Assembly: GCA_020718525.1 (NCBI GenBank)
Contig: DYRX01000086.1
Location: 1 to 13,332 of the forward strand
Source of the DNA: Victivallis vadensis
Lineage (GTDB): Bacteria > Verrucomicrobiota > Lentisphaeria > Victivallales > GWF2-50-93
Reading direction: 5' to 3'
Length of the DNA stretch: 13,332 nt
The notes under the pieces are model-generated. The model was given only the letters and a program-made list of their open reading frames with translations, searched no databases and was not told where the DNA came from. Below are positions 1 through 6,637 of the stretch, piece after piece; position 1 is the stretch's first letter, and each line of letters starts with the position of its first letter. The translations under genes were made by a program, and so were the position numbers.

Positions 1-15
1 ACGTTGCAGGAAACA

Positions 16-32
16 GTGTGCCTTCAGCACAC
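16..32. other. Small hairpin
   Basis: Inverted repeat GTGTGC / GCACAC with a 5-base CTTCA loop. No T-run follows on either strand, so a terminator role is weak. It lies in the 162 gene-free bases downstream of the leftward hybrid kinase. Short open frames cross the area (for example one ending at 74), but none has a start, a ribosome site or recognisable content. Confidence 0.4.
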
Positions 33-55
33 GTGATCCTATTTTACGATGGATT

Positions 56-75
56 CCTATGGTTGAAACCATAGG
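56..75. terminator. Hairpin, possible terminator beyond the leftward kinase genes
   Basis: Perfect inverted repeat CCTATGGTT / AACCATAGG, arms 56-64 and 67-75, best drawn as an 8-bp stem with a TGAA loop. On the plus strand it is followed by the T-rich CTTTATTCCTT, so it may end transcription arriving from the left. On the minus strand the following bases are not T-rich, so termination of the kinase operon here is less certain. Confidence 0.4.
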
Positions 76-162
76 CTTTATTCCTTAGCCGCTCCTTGGC
101 AATAAAAGGTAAGCGTTTCGCTGGAATGTGGGGAGGAACTTGAGTTGAATACAAAGGGGCTC

Positions 163-1590
163 TTAGAGACTATGGCTCTTTCCGATCCTTTTTGCAGTGA
201 TTTCAGAAAGCTCTTTCACGTTAATCGGCTTGGATACATAGTCGTCCATTCCGGCTTCGATGCATTTATCTCGGTCGCCGGAAAGGGCGTATGCTGTCAT
301 CGCGATGATTGGAGTCCTTCTTCTGCCGTCGTTCTCGATCTCCCGTATTTTTCTTGTAGCTGAAAAGCCGTCCAGACCGGGCATTTCGCAGTCCATGAAG
401 ACGATGTCATAATCCGAGGCTGAGAACTTCTGCACCGCCTCAATTCCATCGGATGCTGTTTCAACGATGAGGCCGATTTTCTGTAGGAATATCTTTTCAA
501 GCTGTCTGTTGATTGGATCGTCTTCAGCGAGAAGAGCTCTGAGACCTTCGATGGAGAGGGATTTTTTTTCTTCAGATTCGGGGGCATCGCCTGATTTCTT
601 TTCCGGAGAGGAAGTCTTCAGCATGAGTGGGATTTCGGCGACGAAGGCGGGGCGGCGCCCTTCCTCCGACACGAATCTGATTGTTCCGCCGAGTGTTTTC
701 ATGAGAAAATCGCAGACGGCGAGATTCAGGCGGACATTGCCGGACTTCCGTGCCGACTCTGCATCCTCGTCTGTGAAGTCAACCGTCTTGAACTCTTCGT
801 GGGAAATGGAACTGGAGTCTCCGAACTCTATCTTGATCTCCATGTGAGCGTATGATGCGTCTTCGCGGGGAGTTTTTGAGACGTGCAGGACGACGGGATC
901 TTTTTTTGTGAATCTGAGCGCATAGGAGAGAAGAGATGATATTGCCTGGGCGAGCCGGTAGTGATCTCCGTAGAAAGACCTGGGGGCGTTATCGGGATAG
1001 ATCAGTTGAAGTGAGATTTTTCTCGCGTCGGCGCCGGGCTTTTCCTCGTTGACAAGCTCGGAGCATAGTCTGGCGAGATCAAATGCAGTCCTTTTTTCCG
1101 TCATCAGTATTCCGCCCCTGTCTCTTGTTGTGAACTCGGCAATTTCGTCCGTGAGGCAGAGGAGCCGCTTTGAAGCGTTGCTGATGGGGACTATGAATTC
1201 TTTTCTTGGAACATGTTCCGCCTTTTCGTCGTCCATAAGCTGTGCCATGCCCATTATGATGTTTAGCGAGGATCTGATTTCATGCATCATGCGCACGATA
1301 AATCTGCTTTTCGACTCGTTTCCGATTTCCGCGAGTATTGCAAACTCCTTGGCGCGCTCCAGCTTTTTGGGAATGGAGTCATCTTCTCCTGCCGAGTCAC
1401 AGGGGACGGAGATGGGAATTTCGCACTTGCTTCTGGCGCGTTCGGCTTCCTGCTTCGCCGCATTTTTCCCGGATTTTCCGAGGTCAATGGCAAGGATCGC
1501 CGCGATTGCGCCCGCGACAAATCCGGCGAGAACTGCGAGCAGTCCCAGCGGATTGGCGATGAAATCCAGAAAGTTTGGAAACGGGTTCAT
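163..1590 (-). CDS. Membrane-anchored hybrid histidine kinase with degenerate ATP-binding domain and intact receiver
   Basis: 475 aa. One N-terminal membrane helix (about residues 15-35) precedes a charged linker and a HisKA-type dimerisation helix. The H-box MMHEIRSSLNIIMG carries His103 and is close to the hybrid-kinase consensus SHEIRTPLN. The following HATPase-like region (about 205-322) is degraded at every nucleotide-binding box. The N-box Asn is Tyr223 (LLSYAL), the G1 box reads IEFGDSSSIS (252-263) instead of DTGIGI, and the G2 glycines are Arg287 and Asn289 (VRLNLAV). The C-terminal receiver (about 350-470) is complete: acidic pair Asp357/Asp358, phospho-acceptor Asp400 in FMDCEMPGLDGF, Thr432 and Lys454. 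The protein can probably accept phosphate on His103 and Asp400 but probably cannot bind ATP normally. The start has a good ribosome site (AGGAGG, 1598-1603 on the plus map). The gene lies 23 bases after the upstream kinase, so the two are almost certainly co-transcribed. No output domain follows the receiver. Confidence 0.9.
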   Translation of the reverse strand: MNPFPNFLDFIANPLGLLAVLAGFVAGAIAAILAIDLGKSGKNAAKQEAERARSKCEIPISVPCDSAGEDDSIPKKLERAKEFAILAEIGNESKSRFIVRMMHEIRSSLNIIMGMAQLMDDEKAEHVPRKEFIVPISNASKRLLCLTDEIAEFTTRDRGGILMTEKRTAFDLARLCSELVNEEKPGADARKISLQLIYPDNAPRSFYGDHYRLAQAISSLLSYALRFTKKDPVVLHVSKTPREDASYAHMEIKIEFGDSSSISHEEFKTVDFTDEDAESARKSGNVRLNLAVCDFLMKTLGGTIRFVSEEGRRPAFVAEIPLMLKTSSPEKKSGDAPESEEKKSLSIEGLRALLAEDDPINRQLEKIFLQKIGLIVETASDGIEAVQKFSASDYDIVFMDCEMPGLDGFSATRKIREIENDGRRRTPIIAMTAYALSGDRDKCIEAGMDDYVSKPINVKELSEITAKRIGKSHSL

Positions 1591-1613
1591 GAGTTCCTCC
1601 TGTCAATTGTTGT

Positions 1614-3338
1614 TTATATGCTGTCTGGAAGAAAGATCAGGAATCGGGATCCCTGTCCTTTCTGGGAATAAGTCTCGATGAAGCCTCTGTGCGAGCGTAT
1701 GATCTCGAAGGCGATGCTCAGTCCGATGCCGGCGGCATTCTTTTCGGTCGTGAAGAACGGATCGAATATTTTCCGGAGAACTGGTAGATCCATCCCTACG
1801 CCGTTGTCTGAAATGCTCAGTATCCAATAGGAGGATTCGACAGCCAGCGGATGAATCTGCCTGTAGTTTCTGTCGGTGAAGATTTTGTCCATGCCCAATT
1901 CAATCATTCCGCCCCATTTTTCATTGGGCTGGCGCATGACTGTAGTCGCGTGGGCGGCGTTTTCGCAGATTTTATATATTGCAAGCTCGAGCAAATCCTT
2001 GTCGGCACTGATGAATATCGGGCTTTCCGGAAGCGAGACGGACAATTCTACGTCGTCGTCGAAAATGTTGTTGCATCTTTCGAGAAGCTTGACCAGAAGC
2101 TCTCTCAGATCAACGGGATGCAGACGGCATGTCCTGTCTAAGGAGAATTCATTCAGCCTCTGTATGGTTGAATAGGCCTTTTCGGTGAGCTGTTCGACGA
2201 GCCTTATGTTGTGACGGAGGGTGCCGTCGCCGTGCTTCCCGGATTTTTCTGTGAGCTCCATGATGTTGATAGCGTCAATGAGCTCCGAAAGAATGCCTGA
2301 GAAATTTTTGACCAGGCCTCTGATCAGCGTCTTGAAAGAGGATATCTTTTCCTCGTGCATTGCTTCGTCAACCATGAATTCCGATCCTGTTACATCGTCA
2401 ATCATCACAAGGATTTCGCTGGTTTTTTCGAGAGGAAGCAGTTTGATGTTTATGGTGCGTTCGACGCCGCCAAGATTGATTTTCTCCTTTTCAATGATCA
2501 GTTCCTTCCGAAGTTGGACAACTTTGATGAAATCCAAAGAAAGCCTTTTGAACGATGGGGAGATCTCTATGAAATTTTTTCCCAGAATGGAGCCAAGTTC
2601 GAAGAGGAGGAGTTTTTCCGCGAAGCGGTTGCATCTTGAAACTGCAAGAGAGGAGTCCACGCAGACGAGTGCCTTGTCGACGGAGTTGACTAGAGTTCTG
2701 CTTCTGTCGAGTTCGTCCTCGAGCAGGCAATTCGAGAAGCTCATCCGCCTTATGAAATTTCTGCTCATGAGGAATATGCTGAGGAAGGATGCGGCGATCA
2801 GGACCATGAGGAGTATGAAGGCGATGCGGCTTCCTCTCACATATTTTTCGGCATACGCCTCAGCAGACGCCGAAAGCTGTTTGACGGAGTCGGAAAGCTC
2901 GGAGTATCTCGCCTCGTAGGCGGTCTCGAGCTTTTCCTTGTCGACAACAGGGTTGTTGGCTGAGGAGACTATCTCGAGGATGGCAGTCTTGTACGCCTCG
3001 ACTCTGGGGATGATCTGACTTGAGGGATCGAAGTTCGAAACAGTGTCCAAGTCCCTGCGGGCGGAATCGAAGACCTCCCACACGGCGTTTAGATCCTTTC
3101 CAGATGCGTCCGCCCTTATCTCCCGGAAAAGGAGGTTTGCATTGATCATTTTGCTTGAAAGTCCGTCTGCCGCGTTTCTAATGCTTCCATAGCCTTTGTG
3201 CATCCCGACTATGGAAAGATACGCGGCGAGATTCAGGGTAAGCACGAGGAGGAAGCTTACCACTATTGTGAGGAGGTGCCTTCTTATCAGGTATTCGTTT
3301 GCTCCGCCGTCCACGATATCAGGATCTTTCATAGCCAT
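1614..3338 (-). CDS. Membrane PAS histidine kinase with Lys in place of the catalytic His
   Basis: 574 aa. Two membrane helices (about 22-45 and 171-192) flank a mostly helical periplasmic sensor of about 125 residues. A PAS-like domain (about 210-320), a dimerisation helix and a HATPase domain (about 440-572) follow. The ATPase boxes are intact: N-box Asn460 (CENAAHA), G1 box DNGVGM (511-516), F-box FDPFF (525-529) and G2 box GIGL (537-540). The H-box does not fit: EKISSFKTLIRGLVKNFSG (330-348) aligns without gaps to the usual EKLxxLGxLxxGIAHDFNN and puts Lys344 at the phospho-accepting His. I checked this in the nucleotide sequence (AAA codon). It therefore probably binds ATP but cannot autophosphorylate at the usual site. 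Its downstream operon partner has the opposite defect. Met1 (3338) has a GAGAAAG motif almost touching it. Met3 (3332) has better spacing from that motif and is an equally possible start. A 114-base gap separates it from recO upstream. Confidence 0.9.
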   Translation of the reverse strand: MAMKDPDIVDGGANEYLIRRHLLTIVVSFLLVLTLNLAAYLSIVGMHKGYGSIRNAADGLSSKMINANLLFREIRADASGKDLNAVWEVFDSARRDLDTVSNFDPSSQIIPRVEAYKTAILEIVSSANNPVVDKEKLETAYEARYSELSDSVKQLSASAEAYAEKYVRGSRIAFILLMVLIAASFLSIFLMSRNFIRRMSFSNCLLEDELDRSRTLVNSVDKALVCVDSSLAVSRCNRFAEKLLLFELGSILGKNFIEISPSFKRLSLDFIKVVQLRKELIIEKEKINLGGVERTINIKLLPLEKTSEILVMIDDVTGSEFMVDEAMHEEKISSFKTLIRGLVKNFSGILSELIDAINIMELTEKSGKHGDGTLRHNIRLVEQLTEKAYSTIQRLNEFSLDRTCRLHPVDLRELLVKLLERCNNIFDDDVELSVSLPESPIFISADKDLLELAIYKICENAAHATTVMRQPNEKWGGMIELGMDKIFTDRNYRQIHPLAVESSYWILSISDNGVGMDLPVLRKIFDPFFTTEKNAAGIGLSIAFEIIRSHRGFIETYSQKGQGSRFLIFLPDSI

Positions 3339-3451
3339 GCTTTCTCGTTGTGAAAAGCGCTCTGCCCGACCCTGAATGCTGTCTGCGGCATCAATCTGCC
3401 TGGACCTGCAAGCGTCAGGACTGCATGTTCAAGCATTTTCCTTGCCAAAGC

Positions 3452-3588
3452 ATCAGAGCCCGCTTCTTTGACTTATGGAAGATACCCACTGTGCGAAAGA
3501 TTTCCAGTATTCCAATCCATAAGCGGGCAAAGTTTTATTTTGTTCGACTGCCAGGAACAACTTTTCAATCAGAGCCCGCTCCTTGGAC
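3452..3588. repeat. Imperfect 21-base direct repeat at and inside the 3' end of recO
   Basis: ATCAGAGCCCGCT[T/C]CTT[T/G]GAC occurs at 3452-3472 and again at 3568-3588, matching at 19 of 21 bases, 116 bases apart. The left copy contains the recO stop codon. The right copy encodes SKERALI in the recO frame. Confidence 0.5.
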
Positions 3589-4055
3589 GCTTCGCTGGCA
3601 TGGCCGTCGCTCCGGGGAAGAAATCCCTGCTCGTCCAGATACGAGAGGATGGCGATGCAGTGGATGGGCTCCTCCACTTTGCGCAACGCAAGCATGTGAA
3701 GCGAAGAGCGCAGAAGAGAATAGAATTTAGGCATCGGCAGGTTTGGCTTCGTATTTTTGAGGGCAAAGGATGCGATGGCTTCCGCCATTCTGAAATTATC
3801 CATCCTGTCGGCGATTCCGCTGAAGCTCGAAAGAAGCTCGTAGGAGTAGAGAGGCTGAAGTCCATGCGCTCCCTCTCTGAACTGGACGTTCAGCTCCATG
3901 AAGATGTCAATGCAGGGCTTTCGTTTCTTTGACTGGGACAGGGCTCCCTTCACGATGAAGTCCACTCTTCCGCAATCCCTGCTGAGCGAGGCGATCAGCA
4001 GACTGCTTTCCGAGTACGGAGTCTTTCTTAGAACAATGATGTCTGTATCGATCAT
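3453..4055 (-). CDS. recO: DNA repair protein RecO (short form)
   Basis: 200 aa from the start chosen here. RecO acts in RecFOR recombinational repair: it binds DNA and RecR, anneals single strands and helps load RecA on SSB-coated DNA. The N-terminal OB-fold signature is clear: a start-proximal DIIVLRKTPYSESS, then LSRDCGRVDFIVKGALSQSKKR with the usual Gly-(Lys/Arg)-rich turn. A helical C-terminal domain includes YLDEQGFLPRSDG. I chose Met at 4055 because the homology starts there and GGGAG lies about 8 bases upstream. The reading frame is open to 4157, but the 34 extra residues are basic and unlike RecO. The protein is somewhat shorter than the usual 240 or so residues and lacks the zinc-binding cysteines found in many RecO proteins. 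Its last residues overlap a 21-base repeat. It may be co-transcribed with the two kinases downstream. Confidence 0.85.
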   Translation of the reverse strand: MIDTDIIVLRKTPYSESSLLIASLSRDCGRVDFIVKGALSQSKKRKPCIDIFMELNVQFREGAHGLQPLYSYELLSSFSGIADRMDNFRMAEAIASFALKNTKPNLPMPKFYSLLRSSLHMLALRKVEEPIHCIAILSYLDEQGFLPRSDGHASEASKERALIEKLFLAVEQNKTLPAYGLEYWKSFAQWVSSISQRSGL

Positions 4056-4083
4056 TCGAGGCTCCCAATGTTTGCCGCGTGTT

Positions 4084-4092
4084 AAGATAGCA
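4084..4092 (-). promoter_or_regulatory. Possible extended -10 promoter for recO
   Basis: On the minus strand TGCTATCTT (4092 to 4084) resembles an extended -10 element (TGnTATAAT), with the expected start about 30 bases before the recO ATG. No good -35 hexamer accompanies it. Confidence 0.25.
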
Positions 4093-4142
4093 TGAAAGAG
4101 TCGCAAAAAACGGGATAACTTGAGCTTTTTTGCTTTTAGCTT

Positions 4143-4170
4143 TTGATTTTGCCGCAATAGGACGTAGATT
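4143..4170 (+). promoter_or_regulatory. Possible sigma-70-type promoter for the rightward gene run
   Basis: TTGATT (4143-4148) and TAGATT (4165-4170), 16 bases apart, each match 4 of 6 consensus bases. They place the start about 20 bases before the ATG at 4197, inside the 141-base divergent region. Judged by eye only. Confidence 0.25.
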
Positions 4171-4196
4171 TCGAGGACAATAACAGCGAGGTCATC

Positions 4197-5243
4197 ATGA
4201 GAATTCTTGTAAACGGAATCATAGCAGGGCTCGACGACAAGGCATACATCGAGAAGGTTCTCGAGCTGGCGCGGAAAGACGGTCTCGAGGTCGCCTACTA
4301 CGATCTCATAAGCGAAATGGAGAAGACCGGGAACAAGAAGCTTGACATGCTTCTAGGGACGACGAACTATCTTTTCGAGGTCATCCGCGAGAGGGAATAC
4401 CGCAAGATCGGCTATGCCCTTGAAAAGTCCAGATGTCCGAACGCGATCATCCGTGTTCCGTCAACAATCGAATGGAACAGGATCAATGTAAAGCTGAAGG
4501 ATCACAAGGAAATCAAAGAGTTTGTGAGACCCGACATGGTCGTTTCTCTGATAGACGCGGAGTGGCTGATCAGGGAGCGTTTTGCGAAGGCGTCTTCGGA
4601 CAACAAGTTTCTGCGCCGGGTGAAGGAGCAAAAGCACACCATACGCGACATCCTGAGCTGGATGAACGAAGAGGTCAGCATGGGAGAGGACTGGGCTGAA
4701 TATTTCGGTGTAAGGCACTACGTGATACCGACAGGTCAGGATTGCCGCAGTCTTTACAAGCTTCTCAAATTCTCGCAGGTGCCGTCCTTCTACGTATCGT
4801 ATTCCATGACGCACTGCGATCCCGAAGCGCGCGCCGAAATAGACAGGGTGACGACACGGCTTTCGCAGTACGGTCTCGTCCTGGATCCGCAGGCGATAGA
4901 GATCGGGTTCAACTATGACTCGGTCGAGGACAAAGAGGCGACGTATGCCTACACCGTCCACCGGGATCTGCACTGGTTTGTCGGAAAAGTTGATGCGGTG
5001 GTCGCGGTGCATCCCTACATGGAGCGTCCGCCGCTTTCAACCGGAATGATGGACGAGCTCGGTCATGCCAGGGACTATCTCAAGAGGCGCTACATGATAT
5101 TCCCCCCTGAAATCCAGAGCCCGTTCACAACGGACAGCTACATCGAGAAGGGGCATATCTTTTCAAATGCCGATGAATTTTTCATATGTCTCGAGGCTGA
5201 AGGTTTTAGACCCTTGGAAAAAACTGACGCTAAAAACAAGTAA
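4197..5243 (+). CDS. Two-module protein: degenerate adenylate-kinase-like N-terminus and nucleoside-deoxyribosyltransferase-like C-terminus
   Basis: 348 aa, no signal peptide or membrane helix, start supported by GAGG about 8 bases upstream. The N-terminus (MRILVNGIIAGLDDKAY) has the strand-loop-helix look of a small nucleotide kinase. However, the loop lacks the GxxxxGK[S/T] P-loop, so ATP binding in the normal way is unlikely. That module seems to end near GVRHYVIPTGQDCRSLYKLL (171-190). From about residue 196, FYVSYSMTHCDPEARAEIDR begins what looks like a Rossmann-like deoxyribosyltransferase-type domain. The segment VDAVVAVHPYMERPPLSTGMMDELGHA (265-291 region) matches the family pattern of a hydrophobic strand, then [S/D]xGxxxELGxA, with Glu287 at the position of the nucleophilic Glu. 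A nucleotide or nucleoside role is inference, and I cannot name a family with confidence. It is first in the rightward run, with the next gene 21 bases downstream. Confidence 0.75.
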   Translation: MRILVNGIIAGLDDKAYIEKVLELARKDGLEVAYYDLISEMEKTGNKKLDMLLGTTNYLFEVIREREYRKIGYALEKSRCPNAIIRVPSTIEWNRINVKLKDHKEIKEFVRPDMVVSLIDAEWLIRERFAKASSDNKFLRRVKEQKHTIRDILSWMNEEVSMGEDWAEYFGVRHYVIPTGQDCRSLYKLLKFSQVPSFYVSYSMTHCDPEARAEIDRVTTRLSQYGLVLDPQAIEIGFNYDSVEDKEATYAYTVHRDLHWFVGKVDAVVAVHPYMERPPLSTGMMDELGHARDYLKRRYMIFPPEIQSPFTTDSYIEKGHIFSNADEFFICLEAEGFRPLEKTDAKNK

Positions 5244-5264
5244 ATAACAGGTTTTCTCCCAACT

Positions 5265-5603
5265 ATGCTTGACGAAAATGCATCCAGAGGCAATCTTAAC
5301 GGCTCTCCCGCAGTTTGCGAGTTCAATGTTGTATGTCCGAACTGTTCGGCAAGTTTCCAGGTTCCGACAGAGTTCGGGGGAGAAATGGCGGAATGCGCCG
5401 AATGCGGCTCGGTTTTTCGGATTCCCGTGTATCGGCCGGATGCCGTGTCCACGGAAGAAGAGCCTGCCGTCGCCGAAAGCTTGAAGAATACAGAGGAAAG
5501 CCGCAGTACTGTCAGGCTTTCCAGGACGAGCATTGGCATGATCCCGGCTCTGAAGGATGAATTCGAGATAGGAGGAAAGGCTGTGCCTCCGCGCGACTAC
5601 TGA
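5265..5603 (+). CDS. Small zinc-ribbon protein, paralog of the next gene
   Basis: 112 aa, soluble. A CxxC...CxxC zinc ribbon (CPNCSASFQV, then CAECGSVFRI, about residues 24-49) resembles the short MJ0042-type finger-like domain found at the N-terminus of many membrane or regulatory proteins. After an acidic linker comes LSRTSIGMIPALKDEFEIG, nearly identical to a stretch in the following gene, and the protein stops soon after. It corresponds to the N-terminal third of its neighbour without the Pro-rich linker and membrane part, so a tandem duplication with loss of the C-terminus is likely. The ribosome site is weak (AACAGG, 13 bases upstream), so the start is uncertain. The true start must lie before the first Cys. 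Function unknown. Confidence 0.7.
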   Translation: MLDENASRGNLNGSPAVCEFNVVCPNCSASFQVPTEFGGEMAECAECGSVFRIPVYRPDAVSTEEEPAVAESLKNTEESRSTVRLSRTSIGMIPALKDEFEIGGKAVPPRDY

Positions 5604-5697
5604 GGAGTCACGCAGGCGGTTTTGGCGGGTTCCGCTTCGTCCGTGCGACGGAATCCGGTTGTGCAAGTATTAAATGAACAACTGCAGGATCTTAACT

Positions 5698-6564
5698 ATG
5701 GCAGAAGAATTTGACGTAGCGTGTCCAAAATGTTCGATCGTTTTCACCGTATCGCGCGATCTATGTGGCGAAATGGCGGAGTGTTCGGAGTGCGGAAGCG
5801 TCTTCGAAGTCCCATTTCCCGAGGAGGTGCGGTCTTTGGAAAGCACGGAGACCGGCGCGATACAAGGTGTCGCCGCCGCCCCCGAAGCCGTAGAGGCGAC
5901 CAATACAGTGAAACTGTCGAGGACCGGGATAGGAATGATTCCAACGCTCAAGGACTCATTCGAATTTGGAACAAAGGCGCCAGGAGCCCAACAGCAGATG
6001 GGAACAGGCAGTAAGTTTGCTCTTCCCTCAAGCGGGGCAATGCCGCCTAAGTCCTCCCCTCAGCCGCCCGCCGGTCAACAGCCAGTTGCTCCTTCAAAGA
6101 CTGGCATGACTTTCAAAAAGCCTCCCATGCAGGCGCCGCAGTCCAGACCAGCCGCACCCCAGCCGCATGCCCCGCCTCCTCCTCAGGCTCAGGCACCAGT
6201 TCCACAACAGCATGCGAACATATCTCAGACGCAGACCGCCGCCGCGCCCGCTCCCCATCCGCATGTTCAACTGCCCTCTTGGGCAAAAATCGTCGTACAC
6301 AAGGACGAAGAGGTGCACGCCTGCAGGGAAGCCGCCTCCAATCCGATCGGCATGGCTCTCCTTACCGCTCTCCCGCCGCTCCTCTGCGTTTCAGCCGCCT
6401 TCCTGCCCAGCCCCATTTCGATCGCAGTCTGCGTTGTCTTGGCGTTGGCCGCCTTCGCCGCGGCGTTTGTCGTGCTGAAAAAAAGCTCCCGCAAATTAGT
6501 TGTTCTCACGAGCCAAAGGGCGATTTCGGTCTCCGGAGCTGAAATTATAGAGGCGAAAAGATAG
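5698..6564 (+). CDS. Zinc-ribbon membrane protein with Pro/Ala/Gln-rich linker and partial PH-like C-terminus
   Basis: 288 aa from Met at 5698, chosen over the ATG at 5674 because AGGA lies at suitable spacing before 5698 and nothing precedes 5674. Order: zinc ribbon (Cys9, Cys12, Cys29, Cys32), the motif LSRTGIGMIPTLKDSFEFG shared with the previous gene, and a low-complexity linker rich in Pro, Ala and Gln (about 95-192). Then follow SWAKIVVHKDEEVHAC and two membrane helices (about 216-235 and 239-260). The end, KLVVLTSQRAISVSGAEIIEAKR, resembles the opening strands of a bacterial PH-like (bPH2/YdbS type) domain, in which two helices precede a 'yvlTxxRl...G' strand. The protein stops there, so the domain is missing or truncated. 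Likely an inner-membrane protein with a cytosolic zinc ribbon. Its role is unknown. Confidence 0.75.
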   Translation: MAEEFDVACPKCSIVFTVSRDLCGEMAECSECGSVFEVPFPEEVRSLESTETGAIQGVAAAPEAVEATNTVKLSRTGIGMIPTLKDSFEFGTKAPGAQQQMGTGSKFALPSSGAMPPKSSPQPPAGQQPVAPSKTGMTFKKPPMQAPQSRPAAPQPHAPPPPQAQAPVPQQHANISQTQTAAAPAPHPHVQLPSWAKIVVHKDEEVHACREAASNPIGMALLTALPPLLCVSAAFLPSPISIAVCVVLALAAFAAAFVVLKKSSRKLVVLTSQRAISVSGAEIIEAKR

Positions 6565-6637
6565 ATTCGCACAATACAATTTATGCTCCGCTTCGAACAA
6601 TGAACATGCAGACCGTCTTTCTGGAGCCAATCATTCG

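Noticed and set aside
145..363. Plus-strand ORF with a TTG start after GGGGAGGAA
   Set aside because: The ribosome-site-like sequence is attractive, but the frame lies opposite the receiver domain of the hybrid kinase, has no recognisable content and ends at random.
1049..1681. 210-codon plus-strand ORF opposite the hybrid kinase
   Set aside because: It is Ser-rich and of low complexity, typical of an antisense shadow. The minus-strand gene has clear domains here.
4056..4157. N-terminal extension of RecO (34 codons)
   Set aside because: The residues are basic and unlike RecO, and the ATG at 4055 has a better ribosome site and matches the family start.
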